From: Trebouxia sp. TZW2008 | Lineage: Eukaryota > Chlorophyta > Trebouxiophyceae > Trebouxiales > Trebouxiaceae | Assembly (NCBI GenBank): GCA_002118135.1 | Contig: BDIU01000110.1 | Coordinates: 124,001 to 188,000 of the forward strand | Direction of reading: 5' to 3' | Length of the DNA stretch: 64,000 bases | Shown: piece after piece, positions 1 to 12,600 of the stretch | Numbering within the stretch: position 1 is the stretch's first letter | Layout of the letters: every line of letters starts with the position of its first letter | Translations under genes and position numbers: made by a program | The notes under the pieces: model-generated | Databases searched by the model: none | The model's input: only the letters and a program-made list of their open reading frames with translations | What the model was told of the DNA's origin: nothing

Positions 1-73
1 TGCCATATGTACATGAGATGCATGGCAGTTCATTGGATAGCAGGCTAAATGCTCAAACTGATTTGCTGCTGAC

Positions 74-561
74 CTGTAACTGTGCTGTGGTGTATGGGGA
101 CTCTGGTGCATGTATCTTCAAAATGTGGCTTAAGCAATATGCTGCACACACTCTGACGTCCTGCAACACCATAAGTCCAAGTGTGCGTTTGTGGCAGCAA
201 GCAAGGTGATGCAAGCTGTTTTGCCAAGACAGGACGCCGCAGTGAGGAGTGATTTGCCTTGTCTTTGTGGTCGAGAATGCTCTTCTGCACAACTGCCTTG
301 GCTATGCCCTTGGAAGCGTCCTTGGCGCTCACATCCGTCTGCAGTGTCTTTTCCAGCACCTCGCCAGCTTGCTGCGGGTTCAAGCTGACGAAATTTCAAA
401 ATCGGTCAATACGATGGCAGACGTCGTTCTGCTGATGTGCCCTGTACCTTCAGCATTTTGATCAAGTTATCCTTGGCTTTGCCGGGCGAAGATAACTTCT
501 TGCCAATTTCTGCCAGCCCAATTTTCTGGTCATCGTCCTCGAAGTCGTAGGCTGTGACCAT
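74..561 (-). CDS. PDS5: PDS5-like sister-chromatid cohesion protein, 5' end (partial)
   Basis: PDS5 is a HEAT-repeat protein that binds cohesin on chromatin. Three exons join in phase: 561-448 (38 codons, from the ATG at 561), 371-258 (38 codons) and 160-74 (29 codons); the gene continues beyond position 1. The joined N-terminus runs KKLSSPGKAKDNLIKMLK into QAGEVLEKTLQ, then AVVQKSILDHKDK into DVRVCAAYCLSHILKI, followed by APESPY. This follows the plant PDS5 start, with its LLK-x-A-x-x-L helix, the K-x-LL-x-HKD helix and the DVRxxxAxCLxxI-x-RI-x-AP motif. Intron 1 is GT-AG. Intron 2 appears to use a GC donor (AAG|GCAAAT at 257). An alternative upstream ATG at 732 lies in the same frame, but the homology starts after 561. 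Divergent from alpha-galactosidase copy A, with about 350 bp between starts. Family assignment is by recognition of the motif order. Confidence 0.72.
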
Positions 562-913
562 GCTTTCGAGCCTGACAGGTGCTACGTGATCAGCCTCTGC
601 AGCCAAGCTGCATGCCTCGTGCTGCAGTCGCGCAAAACTCCTAGCGGCAGACGGCTTCTGCTGTACTGTGCGCGGACACCATAGACATCGCACACGCAGA
701 TCGCCCGATGCCGCTCTCTTGCTGACTTGCATGCTTTGCCATGCTGTGACCTATCGACGTTTGGTCTACTATTGACTGTGCATGGTTAAAAGATGGTCAG
801 CGCATTGCGGTGAGCGAGGGTTTAAGCTTGGTCTGCATAATATCAAGCGAAGCTATTTCTGTACAATTTAACTCCTGTCATCGCGCAACATCGTGGTACA
901 AACCTGATTCGGC
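562..913. promoter_or_regulatory. Divergent intergenic region, PDS5 / GH27 copy A
   Basis: A stretch of 352 bp separates the two start codons, which point away from each other, so it should hold both promoters. I see no convincing TATA box or long inverted repeat. An open frame continues upstream of the PDS5 ATG to 732, so an alternative N-terminal start cannot be excluded. Confidence 0.4.
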
Positions 914-3900
914 ATGCCATCAGGACGGGTCTTGTTGCTGTCTGCACTCTTCGCGTTGCACTGCACGCATAATGCATGCGCCCTTGACAACGGCTTGTCC
1001 AGGAAACCACATATGGGATACAACACTTGGAACTGCTTCTACGGGTCGAGTAAGCATCGACGCACCTGTCTGCAGATGCGTTCAGCGAACCCGTGCAGTG
1101 ATCAAAGCTGTTCGAACTGCAGTCAGCGAAGACATCATCAAAGCCACCGCCGACATCATGATTGACTCCGGTCTGAAGAAAGCTGGATACGCATATCTAG
1201 TCATCGATGGTGATTTCCTGTACTACTGCTGAAGTTTTGCTATTTGACTCCCTGTACCATTGCTGAAATTCTGCTGTGTTTAAATGGCTTATGCTCAATT
1301 CTGATTGTGCGTGTTGAGACGACATTTGTGACGTCAAACAGACGGGTGGTCAGAGCTGAACAGGGGCAATGATGGCAAGATTGTAGCAGATCCACAGAAG
1401 TTTCCCAATGGAATAAAGCATGTATCTGATTACGTGCACTCTAAAGGTATTTCAGCTAAGTATTTGGCAAGAAGAGTGCTCAGACTTTGCAACCTGTGCA
1501 AATGTGGACTTCTGCAACGCTGATTGCAAGCACAGCTGTTGTGCATGCTCTAATGTCTCTCTGCATTGCTATATGTACTTTCTCTTGATATAAGCTTCGG
1601 CAATCTAATTTAGAAGATGTCCTGAAAAATCATTCGCATGCAAGGCTATTGTGGCAAATCTGTAGACCTATGACAGGACATTAGCTGTGCTGATGCGTGT
1701 TTTGAAAGTTCACCCACTAATCTATGCAGGTTTTGACATGGCAGAGATTGTCCAAGCTTACTATTGTTCAAATTGCGCTTTCAAGCCAAGAAGTCCAGTG
1801 AGTCACATCTGGCTCCCTACCTTGATCTGTAAATTCTGTTGACAAATTGACTGTTTGGCTGTAGGTCTGAAGTATGGCATGTACAGTGATGCTGGCCCTA
1901 AGACATGCCTAGGGCTTCCAGGCAGCAGGGGCAATGAAGAGCTAGATGCCAAGTACTTTGCCGACCTGGGTGTGGATTTCCTCAAATATGACAACTGCTT
2001 TGCTGGTCCCGAGGATTGGATTGTGGGCAGATACACTGCCATGCGGGACGCTCTCAACGACACTGGCCGACCTATCGTGTACAGCATGTGTAATTGGGGC
2101 GTGGGTGACTCCTGGCTGTGGGGCCCTAAGGTGTGCCCTGCCCTTGTTCCCTGGTCCTAGCCATTGTCCCTTGCATTTCACATCTTGGCCCGTGCCAATT
2201 GTGAAGCGGACAGCTTTTCAGGAGTCATTGCACTTGTGACATTGGCGGACCCGTAGTGTACAGCATGTGTAATTGGGGCGTGGGGGATTCCTGGCTTAGG
2301 GGCCCTAAGGTGTGCCCTGTGCTTGTAGTTTGCCCAAGCCCATATCCCTTTGCATTTTGCCATTTCTGTTGCATTTGCCCCAGCTCTTGCTCCCTGCAGA
2401 CCAATTTCTTGGTGGGGCCTCTAAAGGCCTGATTGTGCATTATTATGTAATGACCCAATAGATGAGGTGAAGGACACCGGGACAACACTTTTTTGTCATG
2501 TGTTCATTCGTGAAAAGTCAACACTGGGAGCTTGGATGTCCTGCCAGTGTACACCACTACTGACCTACCGCGCGTGTTTCACAGGTTGCAAACTCATGGA
2601 GGACAACAGCTGACGTTGCATCTGGCTGGGACAGTATGCTGAGGTGCCTGGACAACATGATAGGCCTGTCACATTTCAAATGATATACAATTCACATCAC
2701 AAAGAATGCTGAGATGCTGCATATGCTGCGCAGGTTGCAAACTCATGGAGGACCACAGCCGATATTGCATCTGGCTGGGACAGCATGCTGAGGTGCCTGG
2801 ACAACACAATAGGCCTGTCACAATTTGCTGGGCCAGGCGCTTGGAATGACCCAGACATGCTGGAGGTCAGCTGCTCCGCTGTCCCTGCTTTCATGTCTTC
2901 TTCATAGACGTTTTGTGACTGATGGAATGAGACACGCTGGAGCTTAGCTATTTCACATCTTGCTTTCTGTCATGTGTCCAACAACAGTCACAGCTTGCCA
3001 TTTCAACAGCTGTATGCAAGCTCATATGGCATCTGTGTCTGTTGAGCTGCCAGGTCTGTTGTGGTACAATGTGTGAAATGATGACCCGAGCTCAAACAGG
3101 TGACATGGCGCAAAGGCTTGCTGTGGGAGCAATTGAGTGCTGCTGCAGTCTTGTACACCTGGGTCAATAGTTGAACAGCAGACCCCGCACTCAACATTGC
3201 AATTCAGGGACACTGAACAGTATGCCTTCCAACTGCGCAACAGCAGCAGCAGTAATGACTCATGAGGTGACGCAGTTGGGCAATCCGGGATAGGACAGCT
3301 GGTCAGCAAATGTCCCTCATCTGCCAAGCATCCCTCAAAAACGGAAGTGTTGACACAGTTGTTTGCTGTTACAGGTTGGCAATCCAGGCCTGACTGTGAA
3401 CGAGCAGCGAGCCCACTTTGCGTTGTGGGCGCTGTTCAAGTCTCCGCTGTTCATTGGAGCTGACCTACGAAGCCTGAGTAAGGAGGCCAAGGAGATTCTG
3501 TTGGCCCCAGAAGTCATTGCTGTCAACCAGGACTCTCTGGGGGTTGCTGGTGACCTGGTTTGGAAGCAGGGCCCACTTGAGGTAAGCAACTTGCGCGCAT
3601 TACAAAGCAGTGTTGCAGGATGATGAATGCAAGCACACAGCAATTTCAGCGCGCTCCCTGTCTCGCACACAATCATGTACTACAAGCAAATAGCAGTGTG
3701 TGGTGAAGCTGCTGCAGCTTAACATGCCTACCAGCTTCAGCAATTTATGCCTTTTGCCAAAGGCATGTCTGTTGATTTGCAGGTGTATGCTGGTCCGTTG
3801 AATGGCGCCTCAAGGGCAGTTGTGTTGTTCAATAGGCATGCCATTGGTACACAATACCCAATCAGCAATATCACAGTCACTTGGGAGCAGCTTGGGTTTG

Positions 3901-4169
3901 ACAGCGAAGTGGAGGCAGTTGTGAGAGATCTGCACGCAGAAAAGGACTTGGGCACATTCACAGAGGCATTCACTGGTGCGGTGGATATTCATGATGCAAG
4001 AATGCTGAGGATCACACCTCGCCATGTCAAAACTGAGTATGACAGCTGGCGGCCATGGAGTGAAGAGAATAAAGCTTTGCAGGCAGAAGTGAGAAGTGTG
4101 TTGCGTGTTGGTCCACCCATGCACCCAAAGGCTGCAAGAGCTGCGCATGCTAAGCAGCATCTGCAGTAG
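914..4169 (+). CDS. Alpha-galactosidase, GH27, copy A (7 exons, 439 aa)
   Basis: Secreted or vacuolar enzyme that releases terminal alpha-linked galactose. Exons: 914-1049, 1123-1209, 1342-1446, 1865-2130, 2734-2865, 3375-3581, 3783-4169; all phases close (440 codons with TAG). The first 23 residues form a signal peptide (MPSGRVLLLSALFALHC), followed by the family start LDNGLSRKPHMGYNTWN. Motifs: VIDDGWSE, then LKYDNC with nucleophile Asp152, then WNDPDMLE with acid/base Asp237, then the C-terminal beta domain ([18 protein letters not shown]). The glycine-rich junction at exon 1/2 reads NCFYGSISEDII where relatives have a conserved HFxCNI. Introns 4 and 5 hold partial copies of exons 4 and 5 (separate entries). 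A second copy lies 5.5 kb downstream in the same orientation. Exons 2, 3, 5 and 6 are identical in length between copies, so this is a tandem gene duplication. Confidence 0.93.
2239..2320 (+). repeat. Downstream copy of GH27-A exon 4 3' end plus donor
   Basis: Repeats the last 70 or so bases of exon 4 (VYSMCNWGVGDSWL...GPK) together with the donor GGCCCTAAG|GTGTGCCCTG. It has point changes, including a TAG in the GDSWL region (CTGGCTTAGG). It lies 108 bp after the true exon end at 2130. It is a decayed tandem duplicate, not a usable exon. Confidence 0.85.
2585..2680 (+). repeat. Upstream copy of GH27-A exon 5 5' part plus acceptor
   Basis: An ACAG acceptor-like site is followed by a copy of the first 90 or so bases of exon 5 (VANSWRTTADVASGWDSM...). 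The copy then runs into TTTCAAATGA and stops before the catalytic WNDPDM segment. The functional exon begins at 2734 with the same sequence. This is the acceptor-side counterpart of the donor-side copy at 2239. Confidence 0.88.
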
Positions 4170-5119
4170 CTATGTCGGGGAATAGAAGTCTTGAGAAGTA
4201 TGCCAGCCAGCAATGTCAACGTGCTTCACTTGGCCAAAATCCTGAGGGCCAAGGCATCAGATGCATGCAGATAGGCGTTTCGTTTGTGATCTATGCACAC
4301 GATGCTGCTGATTGTCGATTGGCGTAAGTGTGAAGCCAGCCTCATCACAGCCTGATTCACAGGTTGCCATTTTGCTGTGAAAGTCTAAGGCGGATCTGAT
4401 GCATTTCTCCTTACTTGCACAGGCTGTAAAGCAGCTCAAGAGCAGGTGAATCAGGTAGGCATTAGCTGGACAAATGCATTTAGGCAGAGCTCCAAACAAC
4501 ATACATCGCTGTTGATTCCAAGCTTCAGAAGCTTTCAGATTATAGCAGAGAACAACACAGTCAGCACATTCTACAGAACATGGATGCTGCATCGCGCTGG
4601 CTGTCTAGCTCTGGATGGCATGCACATTTTGCATGCAGTAACACCATTTTGTCGATGATTGCATGCAGTAACACCATTTTGTCGATGATTGCCAGCTCAA
4701 CCGCTGCCGCAATGCAGTGCACAACAGTATCAAGTATCAACTTGCCTTGCATGGTGCTGCAAAGTTTGCAGTGCAAAGATTCTAATGCATGTCCTGTTGT
4801 GACAGTGATGTTGCAGTGCAGACGATGTGATCATGCCACTGCTGCACAATTGAATGGCATATGCAAGACTCCTTGCAAGCTAGCCAAGATGCAGAAAGCA
4901 CAGTAGTCACTGCGTTTGAGAGTGGATGCACTATATCATATGGTTACAAGAGTCAATTGAGAGTCAGCTAATCTGAAGCAGCATATTTTCAACCAACAGG
5001 CTAAGGCAGATTTAGCTAACAGCTGGAAAGGCATAGCAACATACAAAAAATCAAGCACAACCTAGCAGGAACATAAAGCCAATTGTCAATACAACTTGAG
5101 CTCCAATACAAAGTGCTCT
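4170..5119. other. Intergenic, GH27-A 3' / membrane-protein 3'
   Basis: Convergent 3' ends, no supported gene. A perfect 30-bp tandem pair (unit GCATGCAGTAACACCATTTT plus 10 more bases) occupies about 4631-4690. The ORFs here lack splice support and have no recognisable motif. Confidence 0.6.
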
Positions 5120-7898
5120 TCAATGAGCTATCCTATCTGCTGCATGCAGCAGGGACACAACAGAGCCGAACAGCTCCATCCTAGAACTTGCAGTGTCAAC
5201 AGTGATGTTCTGACCCAATGACTGAAGCAGTGCCACCAGTCCACGCTGGCTCATGCTGTCAAGGTCATCCAGGTAGAACTTGGCGTGTCCAGCGCTGACT
5301 GGAACATTACTGAAGTCATGAGGCTCTGGTGCAGTCTGAGTGGCAGGCCTGGAAGTGCTGTCGTAGGTCTTGGTCTGGCTAGGCAGAGAGGTGTCTGCAG
5401 CGGCGGTGTCAGCTGCCCTCTCGCCGACATTGGTAGTGTCTGTGGGCCTCATGACGGCGCCACTTGCAGGGGTTTTGATGTCATCTGCAGTCAGATTGAG
5501 CTGTTTAGTAAGCGCTGAAGAAGATTGTGTATCAGTCATGGCATTGAGCAAGATGCAAATGAAGGTCAGAATCACGTGAATGAAATTTCTTGCAAGCGGC
5601 AGGTCAGCAATAACCATGCTCAAAACCAAGGAGTTGTTTCTTCACACAATGCATTTGCAGGGATCACAGCAAACAAGCTGATTACGCAAGCTTGTAATGA
5701 GTGCTGCCCAAAAATCCTGAAGGTGCAGAAAGGCAGGCAGGAATCAAGCTTGCAACTCAGAAACAACGCAGAAACAGCAGGAGGAACTCACCTTGCGGCA
5801 ATAATGCCAGTGCGGTCGAAGACGAGGTTGTCACCATGTAGGACCAGGGTCTCAGCATAGGTACTGGGGTAGAAAGGGTAAAGTGTGCTGGCATGCTGAA
5901 GCTGCCTTGAAGCTGCAGTACTCTGGGTGGGTAGAGCCAGCTCCACAACATGGCCATGTAGCTATTCGGCAGGCAAGTGGGTGCCCCAACAGAAGGCATA
6001 GCACCTTTATTTAAGGCAGACACTTTCACACATTGCACACAATGTCACATGCCTTAGTCATATGGAAAGGCATTGATGACAAGCACCAGTTAGCTCTGGC
6101 GATTGACAATGGCAGACAGAGCAAAGCTGGAATGGCAAATGTGAAAGCTTTTGCTGAACGCAAAATCGTACCAAATGATGACTGCATTGCAAAGTGTACA
6201 ACACAATCAAAATCTGCTGCGTTCAAAGCTGCTGTATGCAATGCTGATGTATGGGCTGCAAATGGTGTGATGATATGTTTGCTTTGCCCAACATCACAGG
6301 TGATTGCAATGCAGAGTTAAGGCTTGCCTGGAACAGCGCGCAGCGCCACTGCGGTAGATGTGAAGTTGACCGCTTCAGTGGTGCTGGATCCATCAGTAGG
6401 ATTGAGCGAAGTAGCGCCAAGGTGCCCTGATGTGCGGCCTCCATGGTGAAGAATCCTGGTGTCAATTATCATCCTGACATCGGAGTTGACTGCAATCAGC
6501 ACAACAGCATAAGTCAATGTGACGTGCACTGTGTCAGGGAGTATGGAACAGCAAGCTGCGCCAAACAGTCAGCACAAACAACAACACGCGCTTTTGTAAC
6601 TCCAATGCTGACTGCAGAAACGGCTCAAAACGATACTATGATGCGTGCTGATGAGAAGTTGCAAAAAGGCTGTGACTGATACTGCATTGCATACAATTAT
6701 GCAAGCTGGTGAACAATGGTTTTCAGGGATAGTAATGATGCATACCTGAAGCGGGACAAGAGAGTTGGTGGTGGTGGGTTGCGACCAGAGCAGTGCAAGG
6801 GCTAGGGAATGACAATGAAGATGAGAGGTTGCGTAAAGGCAAAGTGGAAGTGATGTGATGAGCACGTGAAACAGATGAGGTAGCCTCTGGAGGTGTGTCA
6901 GGAACAGCAGAAGAAGCTGGCATAGAAGACGTTGCAGTCCCAGGTGCAGCAGCAGGAGACAGCAAAGGAGTAGTGGCAGGAGGAGGTGTGGCCTCAGAAG
7001 GGGGAATGTCAGGCACTGGGGAGGGGGGTGCCGGCAGGGGGGTAGCTGACAGCAGAGTGTTATCGTCTATGAACTTGAGATGTGATCCAGCAGTTGCCCC
7101 AACAGAGTAGTAGTGAGAACTTCCAGACTTAGCATCAGCAGACTGCCAAGCAGAACTAGAGATCAAAATAGTAGAGCGCGTGTTAGTGACTGGCGAGAAC
7201 ACGCTGTCAGCAGCTGTAGAGTCTAGGTAGAGTGTGACAGAAGCTGGCTCTGAAGTGCCTGCAGCAAAGGAATGGGGCTCAGTCACTACATTGACAGCGC
7301 TGCAAGCTAGCTGATGTTGTGAAAGACAAACCCAATACAACCCGCTGATCACCTGAGGAGGGCAATCCGAGGCTCTTCTCTGTCTGTGGGACCAACAGAT
7401 GATCGTGCACAGTAACCCAATGAGGAGCGTTGAAGGATTGTACAATTGTGGGTGCATCGGATGGAAGGCTGCACACGGTAGAACACGCCAAAGTGACAAC
7501 CATCAGCCCTGCCAGCCAAGACCAAGGGGAAGTCTTCTTAAGCTTTCGTGCTGACACCACACGTGTGCAACACCAGATGAGGAGAGCGTAGATGAGTAGC
7601 CCCAGAAATGACACTGCATGACATCGGCGGTTAGAAGCAGGCCGGAAGCTGCTTGCTGTCAACGATGGCAGTGCGAAACCAAAAAAAAAGAGTAAACGGC
7701 ACACCCACCCAGAGCAGCAGTGCTTACAAAGACAAAGGCCGCATAAGGTGAGACCTTGGCAGCCATGAACAAGGTTTCTGCTAGCAACAGTATGGCGCAG
7801 ACCACCGAAATCGTCTCGGAGATCATGATGTGTATACTTGTAGTTCCCGCAAGCTTCCCACAAGCAGCAAAGTCTACTGGATCTGTAGAACGTAGCAA
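5120..7898 (-). CDS. Multi-pass membrane protein, unrecognised (6 exons, 597 aa)
   Basis: Exons: 7898-7709, 7613-7353, 7306-6746, 6489-6328, 5912-5792, 5618-5120; phases close exactly (598 codons with TGA or equivalent). Intron 4 uses a GC donor (CCAG|GCAAGC at 6327). Three N-terminal hydrophobic segments lie in exons 1-2 (around IMISETISVVCAILLLAET, VSFLGLLIYALLIW and WLAGLMVVTLA). Then comes a long lumenal or extracellular part with a Pro/Ser/Thr/Ala-rich stretch, a Ser/Thr-rich region and the segment TLYPFYPSTYAETLVL. One more hydrophobic helix near residue 440 (NFIHVILTFICILLNAM) precedes a Ser/Thr-rich tail ending KFYLDDLDSMSQRGLVALLQ. The YPFxxxxYAE piece faintly recalls the YPFDxY motif of DUF4436 membrane proteins, but this is weak. 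Convergent with GH27 copy A. Function unknown; the gene model itself is sound. Confidence 0.7.
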
Positions 7899-8138
7899 TC
7901 AACAGATTGAGATCTCGGGCGCTGATAAGCTGTGGTAAACTGTAGATAGCAGCAGCAAGGTTGCAATTGCCAACGAGCTACAGACACGCGTTCAGCACTG
8001 AAGCAAAGAAGCAATGATACTCGCAAAAGTTCTCGGAGCACAGGGTTTGCAAGGGAGCTTCGCTCTTTTCAAGCTTTGGTCTTGAGCACTTTGAGTTTAC
8101 AATCACTGCTCGGTCAAAATATAAAACGTGAAACAAGT

Positions 8139-8740
8139 TCACCAAGCCCTGGTGCAGGGCACATCGAGTTTCGACTTGACCGAGCAGCCCTTGTAAACAG
8201 CTAAACGCCCTGCAAACTGCCTTCTGTAAGCTGCAGCCAACTCAGCAAGGGCTTCCGCAATTGCGCTTTGCAGTGAGGAACAATGCCTGCCTGCATCTTT
8301 GAGCCCTGTGTAGTTGCGGCCTTCACGCAACTGCTTCTTGTAGGCGTTTGGCTCACAGACCTGTCGTGGCTTGATCGTACTGAATTTTGCCAGCGTCAGC
8401 ACGCTGAACGATCATGAAAGCATGCGAAGCGTCTTCTGTGAACGGCTGAGCGCATTTCCTGATTTCCAGTCCCGAGCGTCGGCGTGCTGCCTGTCTCCAC
8501 AGGTGTGTTGACTTCCTCGTGGTTGGCAGCAAAAGATGCTCTTCTCGCGCAAAGTTGGTAAAACTTCTTCAGCAAGCTCACAGCACTTCATTTCCCAGTC
8601 GAAGTGTTTGCCTGCTTTGTGTGACTTTTCACTGAGGTGCTTGAGACCGTCTAGATTTGCAACGCTGTTCAGTCCAGCTGAAAGAGCTTGTCATGTTCGG
8701 TGGCAACTGCATCATCTTCTGAAGCCATTCTGTTGTGCAA
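8139..8740 (-). CDS. Probable coding region, exon structure unresolved
   Basis: Two stretches on the - strand read like coding sequence. About 8690-8570 encodes NLDGLKHLSEKSHKAGKHF and then WEMKCCELAEEVLPTLREK. About 8400-8140 encodes ADAGKIQYDQATTG in one frame and QLREGRNYTGLKDAGRHC with AIAEALAELAAAYRRQFAG in another. A possible start is the ATG at 8730 (MASEDDAVATEHDKLFQ). I could not find a donor/acceptor set joining these in phase, so the model is incomplete or the locus is decayed. No family recognised. The charged helical segments suggest a coiled coil. Confidence 0.3.
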
Positions 8741-9633
8741 GAAGTGCTGAAAGGGGTATACTCTGCGCATTGCTTGCTCTCTTTGTGCAGCACTTCGATG
8801 TCTCAAGGGTGATCCATATGCTGTGTAGTGCATATCAGCGGTGACAAGGTCATTCTGCGTGAGGTAAGGCATAGCTGTTATTCATTTACTGCTTATGCAA
8901 AGACCAAAGATTGCAGCAATCAGTGAAGTCATATGCTGAGCGTTATAGCATACAGATGCATTTCACAAGGATGTGGCAAACTAGCCACCATTCTCCATTG
9001 CATCATGGCGTAAGTCAACCGTTGTCTATTACAGACCTGATTGCCATCAGATCAGAAGTGTACACTATTGCAATTGCTCAATTGACAAGGCAGCATTGCC
9101 AGCCTCTGAATGCGAAGGTTACAAGATGGCTGATCCCACAACATGCAAGGCTGACGCATTGTTCCGCCTACTTGCCACTGTCAAGTACAAAGAGCATAAG
9201 CAAACACAGCAAACATGATAAAAACCGGCAACATGAAGCGATCATTGCTAAAGCTACATGCCATATCTTGAGAAAGTGCAAATGCCCTGTCCGACTGAGG
9301 CATGTGTCACACGCTGCTCACGTGCCTGTCAAATTTTGCTGAAGGTCATGCTTGCATATGCAATACAAGACGATATTATCTGTCGTCTTCGAGTGTGTAT
9401 CTCAACGCCACAGACGTGCCAATGTATGATTGAATGCTCTCCCATTGAATTGTTCTGAAAAGAGATTGTCTGCAAAATCATTTTGCAGCACCCCAAATCC
9501 AACACCTGACAAGCGTACCGCATGCATAGCTCCAGCGTGACCGGCTATATGTACTAGGTAGCTGTACACTTTGCTTCACAAAACAGCAAAGCCTGGTCCG
9601 TAACCTTGTCAACCGCGACTCATCATTCGCGAC
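8741..9633. other. Intergenic upstream of GH27 copy B
   Basis: About 890 bp without a supported gene. It should contain the copy B promoter. ORFs at 8911-9342 and 9258-9458 have no splice context or family motif. Confidence 0.5.
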
Positions 9634-12600
9634 ATGCACTTTGACCTATCGACCGCCCTGCTATGCATGCTTACACTGTTGGGGCGTGTTTGTGCGCTGG
9701 AAAATGGCCTGGCGAGGACGCCGCATATGGGTTGGAACACTTGGAACCATTTTGACAAGAACTGTGCGCGGTCCTTGCTTTCTTGCTTGTGATCGGGCAA
9801 TTGGATCACAACCTGAGCCTGGGGACGTCTCGACCTTTTCGATGCAGTCAATGAAGATATCATCAAATCAACCGCCGACGCTCTGGTGGACACCGGGCTT
9901 CTCAAAGCAGGGTATCAGTACCTGGTCATAGATGGTACGTGATCTTTAAAAGGTTGTATGCAGCTATCCGGGTGTCCGTTGCCGTTGACGAAACGCTCTT
10001 GCAGCGATAAAGCAGACGAGCTTTGTGTATCACAGATGGCTGGTCAGAGCTTGACCGAGGGCCAGATGGCAAAATCATCGCAGACAGGACAAAGTTTCCT
10101 TCTGGCATTGAGCATGTATCAGACTACATCCATTCCAAAGGTACTTTGCTATCCTTGCACAAGAATGCACGGCTTGCCTGCAGGTGCTGCTGCTCTAAGC
10201 CTACATAGCTGCCTGATGGCATTGACAGCTTGCACAATCTCTTTGCGATGATTTGCACAGCGAAAACCATCGCTGATTTGCATGATCATGCCTTTTCATG
10301 CTTGCATCACACGTCCAGCATACTGCCATCATTGTGCAGCATGATGTTCAATTGGAGTGAGCCTGCTTTTTGGTTCACAAACTGCATGTGGCACCACGTG
10401 TAGAACAACTGTGCTGGAGCCGGGGTTCAACCATGGCATGTACAGCGATGCATGACATAGTGAAATAAACATGTTGTATGCAGGAATGAAGTATGGCATG
10501 TACAGTGATGCATGACATTGTGAAACCAGCATGCTTGAAGAATGGCTCAATTTTGGCATGTAGAATGGTGCATGACATCGTGAAACAAGCATGTTGAATG
10601 CAGGGCTGAAGTATGGCATGTACAATGATGCATGGCATTGTGAAATACACACGCTGGATGCAGGGCTGAAGAATGGCATTTACGGTGTTGCATGACATTG
10701 TGAAACAAGCATGTCAAATGCAGAGCTCAAGTATGGCATGTACAGTGTTTTGTGACATTGCAAAGCAAGCATGCTGTATGTAGGGCTGAAGTATGGCATG
10801 TACAGTGATGCTGGCAGCAAAACCTGCTTTGGATTGCCAGGCAGCAGGGGCAATGAGGAGCTAGATGCACAGTACTTTGCTGACCTTGGTGTGGACTTCC
10901 TCAAATATGACAATTGCTATGCACCAGCCAGTGATTGGATAGTGGACAGGTACAGCACCTGCCTGCTCCAGACACCATTGATAGGCCAGAATCAATTGTA
11001 GGCACATCACTGCTTTTGTATGCACCCAGCAGGGTCACGCAACCTCAGCAGCAAGTACATCAATGTTGTTGTTGTAATATGACGAACGATGGGGTAACAC
11101 TGCTCATAGACAGATCATTTGCCCCTGTATGCACCGAGCAGATTCATGAATCCCCTATAGCATCCATGTGACTGATGATCTTGATGATGGCGGTCATGAA
11201 GTTTGATGGGATCTTCTTTGGCCTTGCAGTCAAAATTATGCAAGGTTTCCACAATGCGCCACTGCCATTGTCTTTGTAACTGTCGCTGTTAGCCTCATGC
11301 CTGCTGCTGTTGTGCCTGTCAAGTTTGCCCAGGCAGGCCATTTCCGCTGTCTCTGCCATTGCCACCGTCTCTCCCACTGTCACAGTCAATATTAGATAGC
11401 ACAGTTCTTTTTGTTGGTCCCCCCAGACACAGCTCCCTGGCAGTGTCAATGCTGTCATTGCTGTCACTGCTGTCACTGTCTGTCACTGTCACGGTCACTG
11501 TCACTGTCACTGTCACTGTCACTGTCATTGTTATATTCCGGGTGAGATAGTGCAGACTTTGTGTTGTGATCTGTAGGTACAGCGACATGCGAGATGCGTT
11601 GAACAAGACTGGCAGGCCAATCCTGTTCAGCATGTGCAACTGGGGAGCAGCAGACCCCTGGAAATGGGCTCAAAAGGTGCGTCCACTGCATTACAATCCC
11701 AAAGTCAATGACCAACAAAGTCACCTACCGCACTGATTTTCTAAGGCATTGATCAACAGGTGCACCGTTTGCAACGCATGTTACGAGGGCAAAGCTGAAC
11801 AGCTACAATGCAACTTTGGAGGCATTGATCAGCACAATGCACTCAGCAGCAATGGGAATGATTCAGTTGTCTTGATAAAGCAAGACAGCCATTCCCCATC
11901 TGGCACATGTGTGACGTGCCAGGATGCAGGCTGATAAGTGTTTAGACTTGGTTGCAGCATAGCTCATCTCATGACAGGAAGATGCAAAGCATTCCTTTCA
12001 TCTTCGCCGCATAAATCCCTAACTAAAAATAACATCTGTCTATAGCAAAGGATAAGGGTAAAGAGACATTTTGCTTTACTCTGCATTCTATCTGAAAGAG
12101 GAAAGTCAATGATTGCGCACAGGATGTCATAGTGCAGCTTGAGCTCATCACACCCCCCGCTCAATCCTGCTTCAAAGAATGACAGGTACTGAATTGTGAA
12201 AGTGTTTCTGCTAATCAATGTTTCCCTGTGAGAAGGCTCGCCTGTGACACTTTCTCTTGCTTCAAAGCCATCCTGTCTGTCTGCCTGTTAATAGCAGTAA
12301 CTATAACATACAACTTTCACACAGGTGCTAGATGGGCTTGGCACAGGTCCTGTGCTACTAAGCTGGGCGTCATGATAAGGATGTCTGAATCTGACTGACT
12401 ATCTGCAGGTCGGCAACTCATGGAGGACAACTCAAGACATAGAGAACACATGGGACGGCATGCTGAGGTGCCTAGACAACACAATTGGCTTGTCAAAGTA
12501 TGCCGAGCCTGGTGCTTGGAATGACCCAGACATGCTAGAGGCAGGTTTGACTTTTCCTACCATGACTCAGACTCACTCTTGCTGGCCTCAAAAGCACCGT

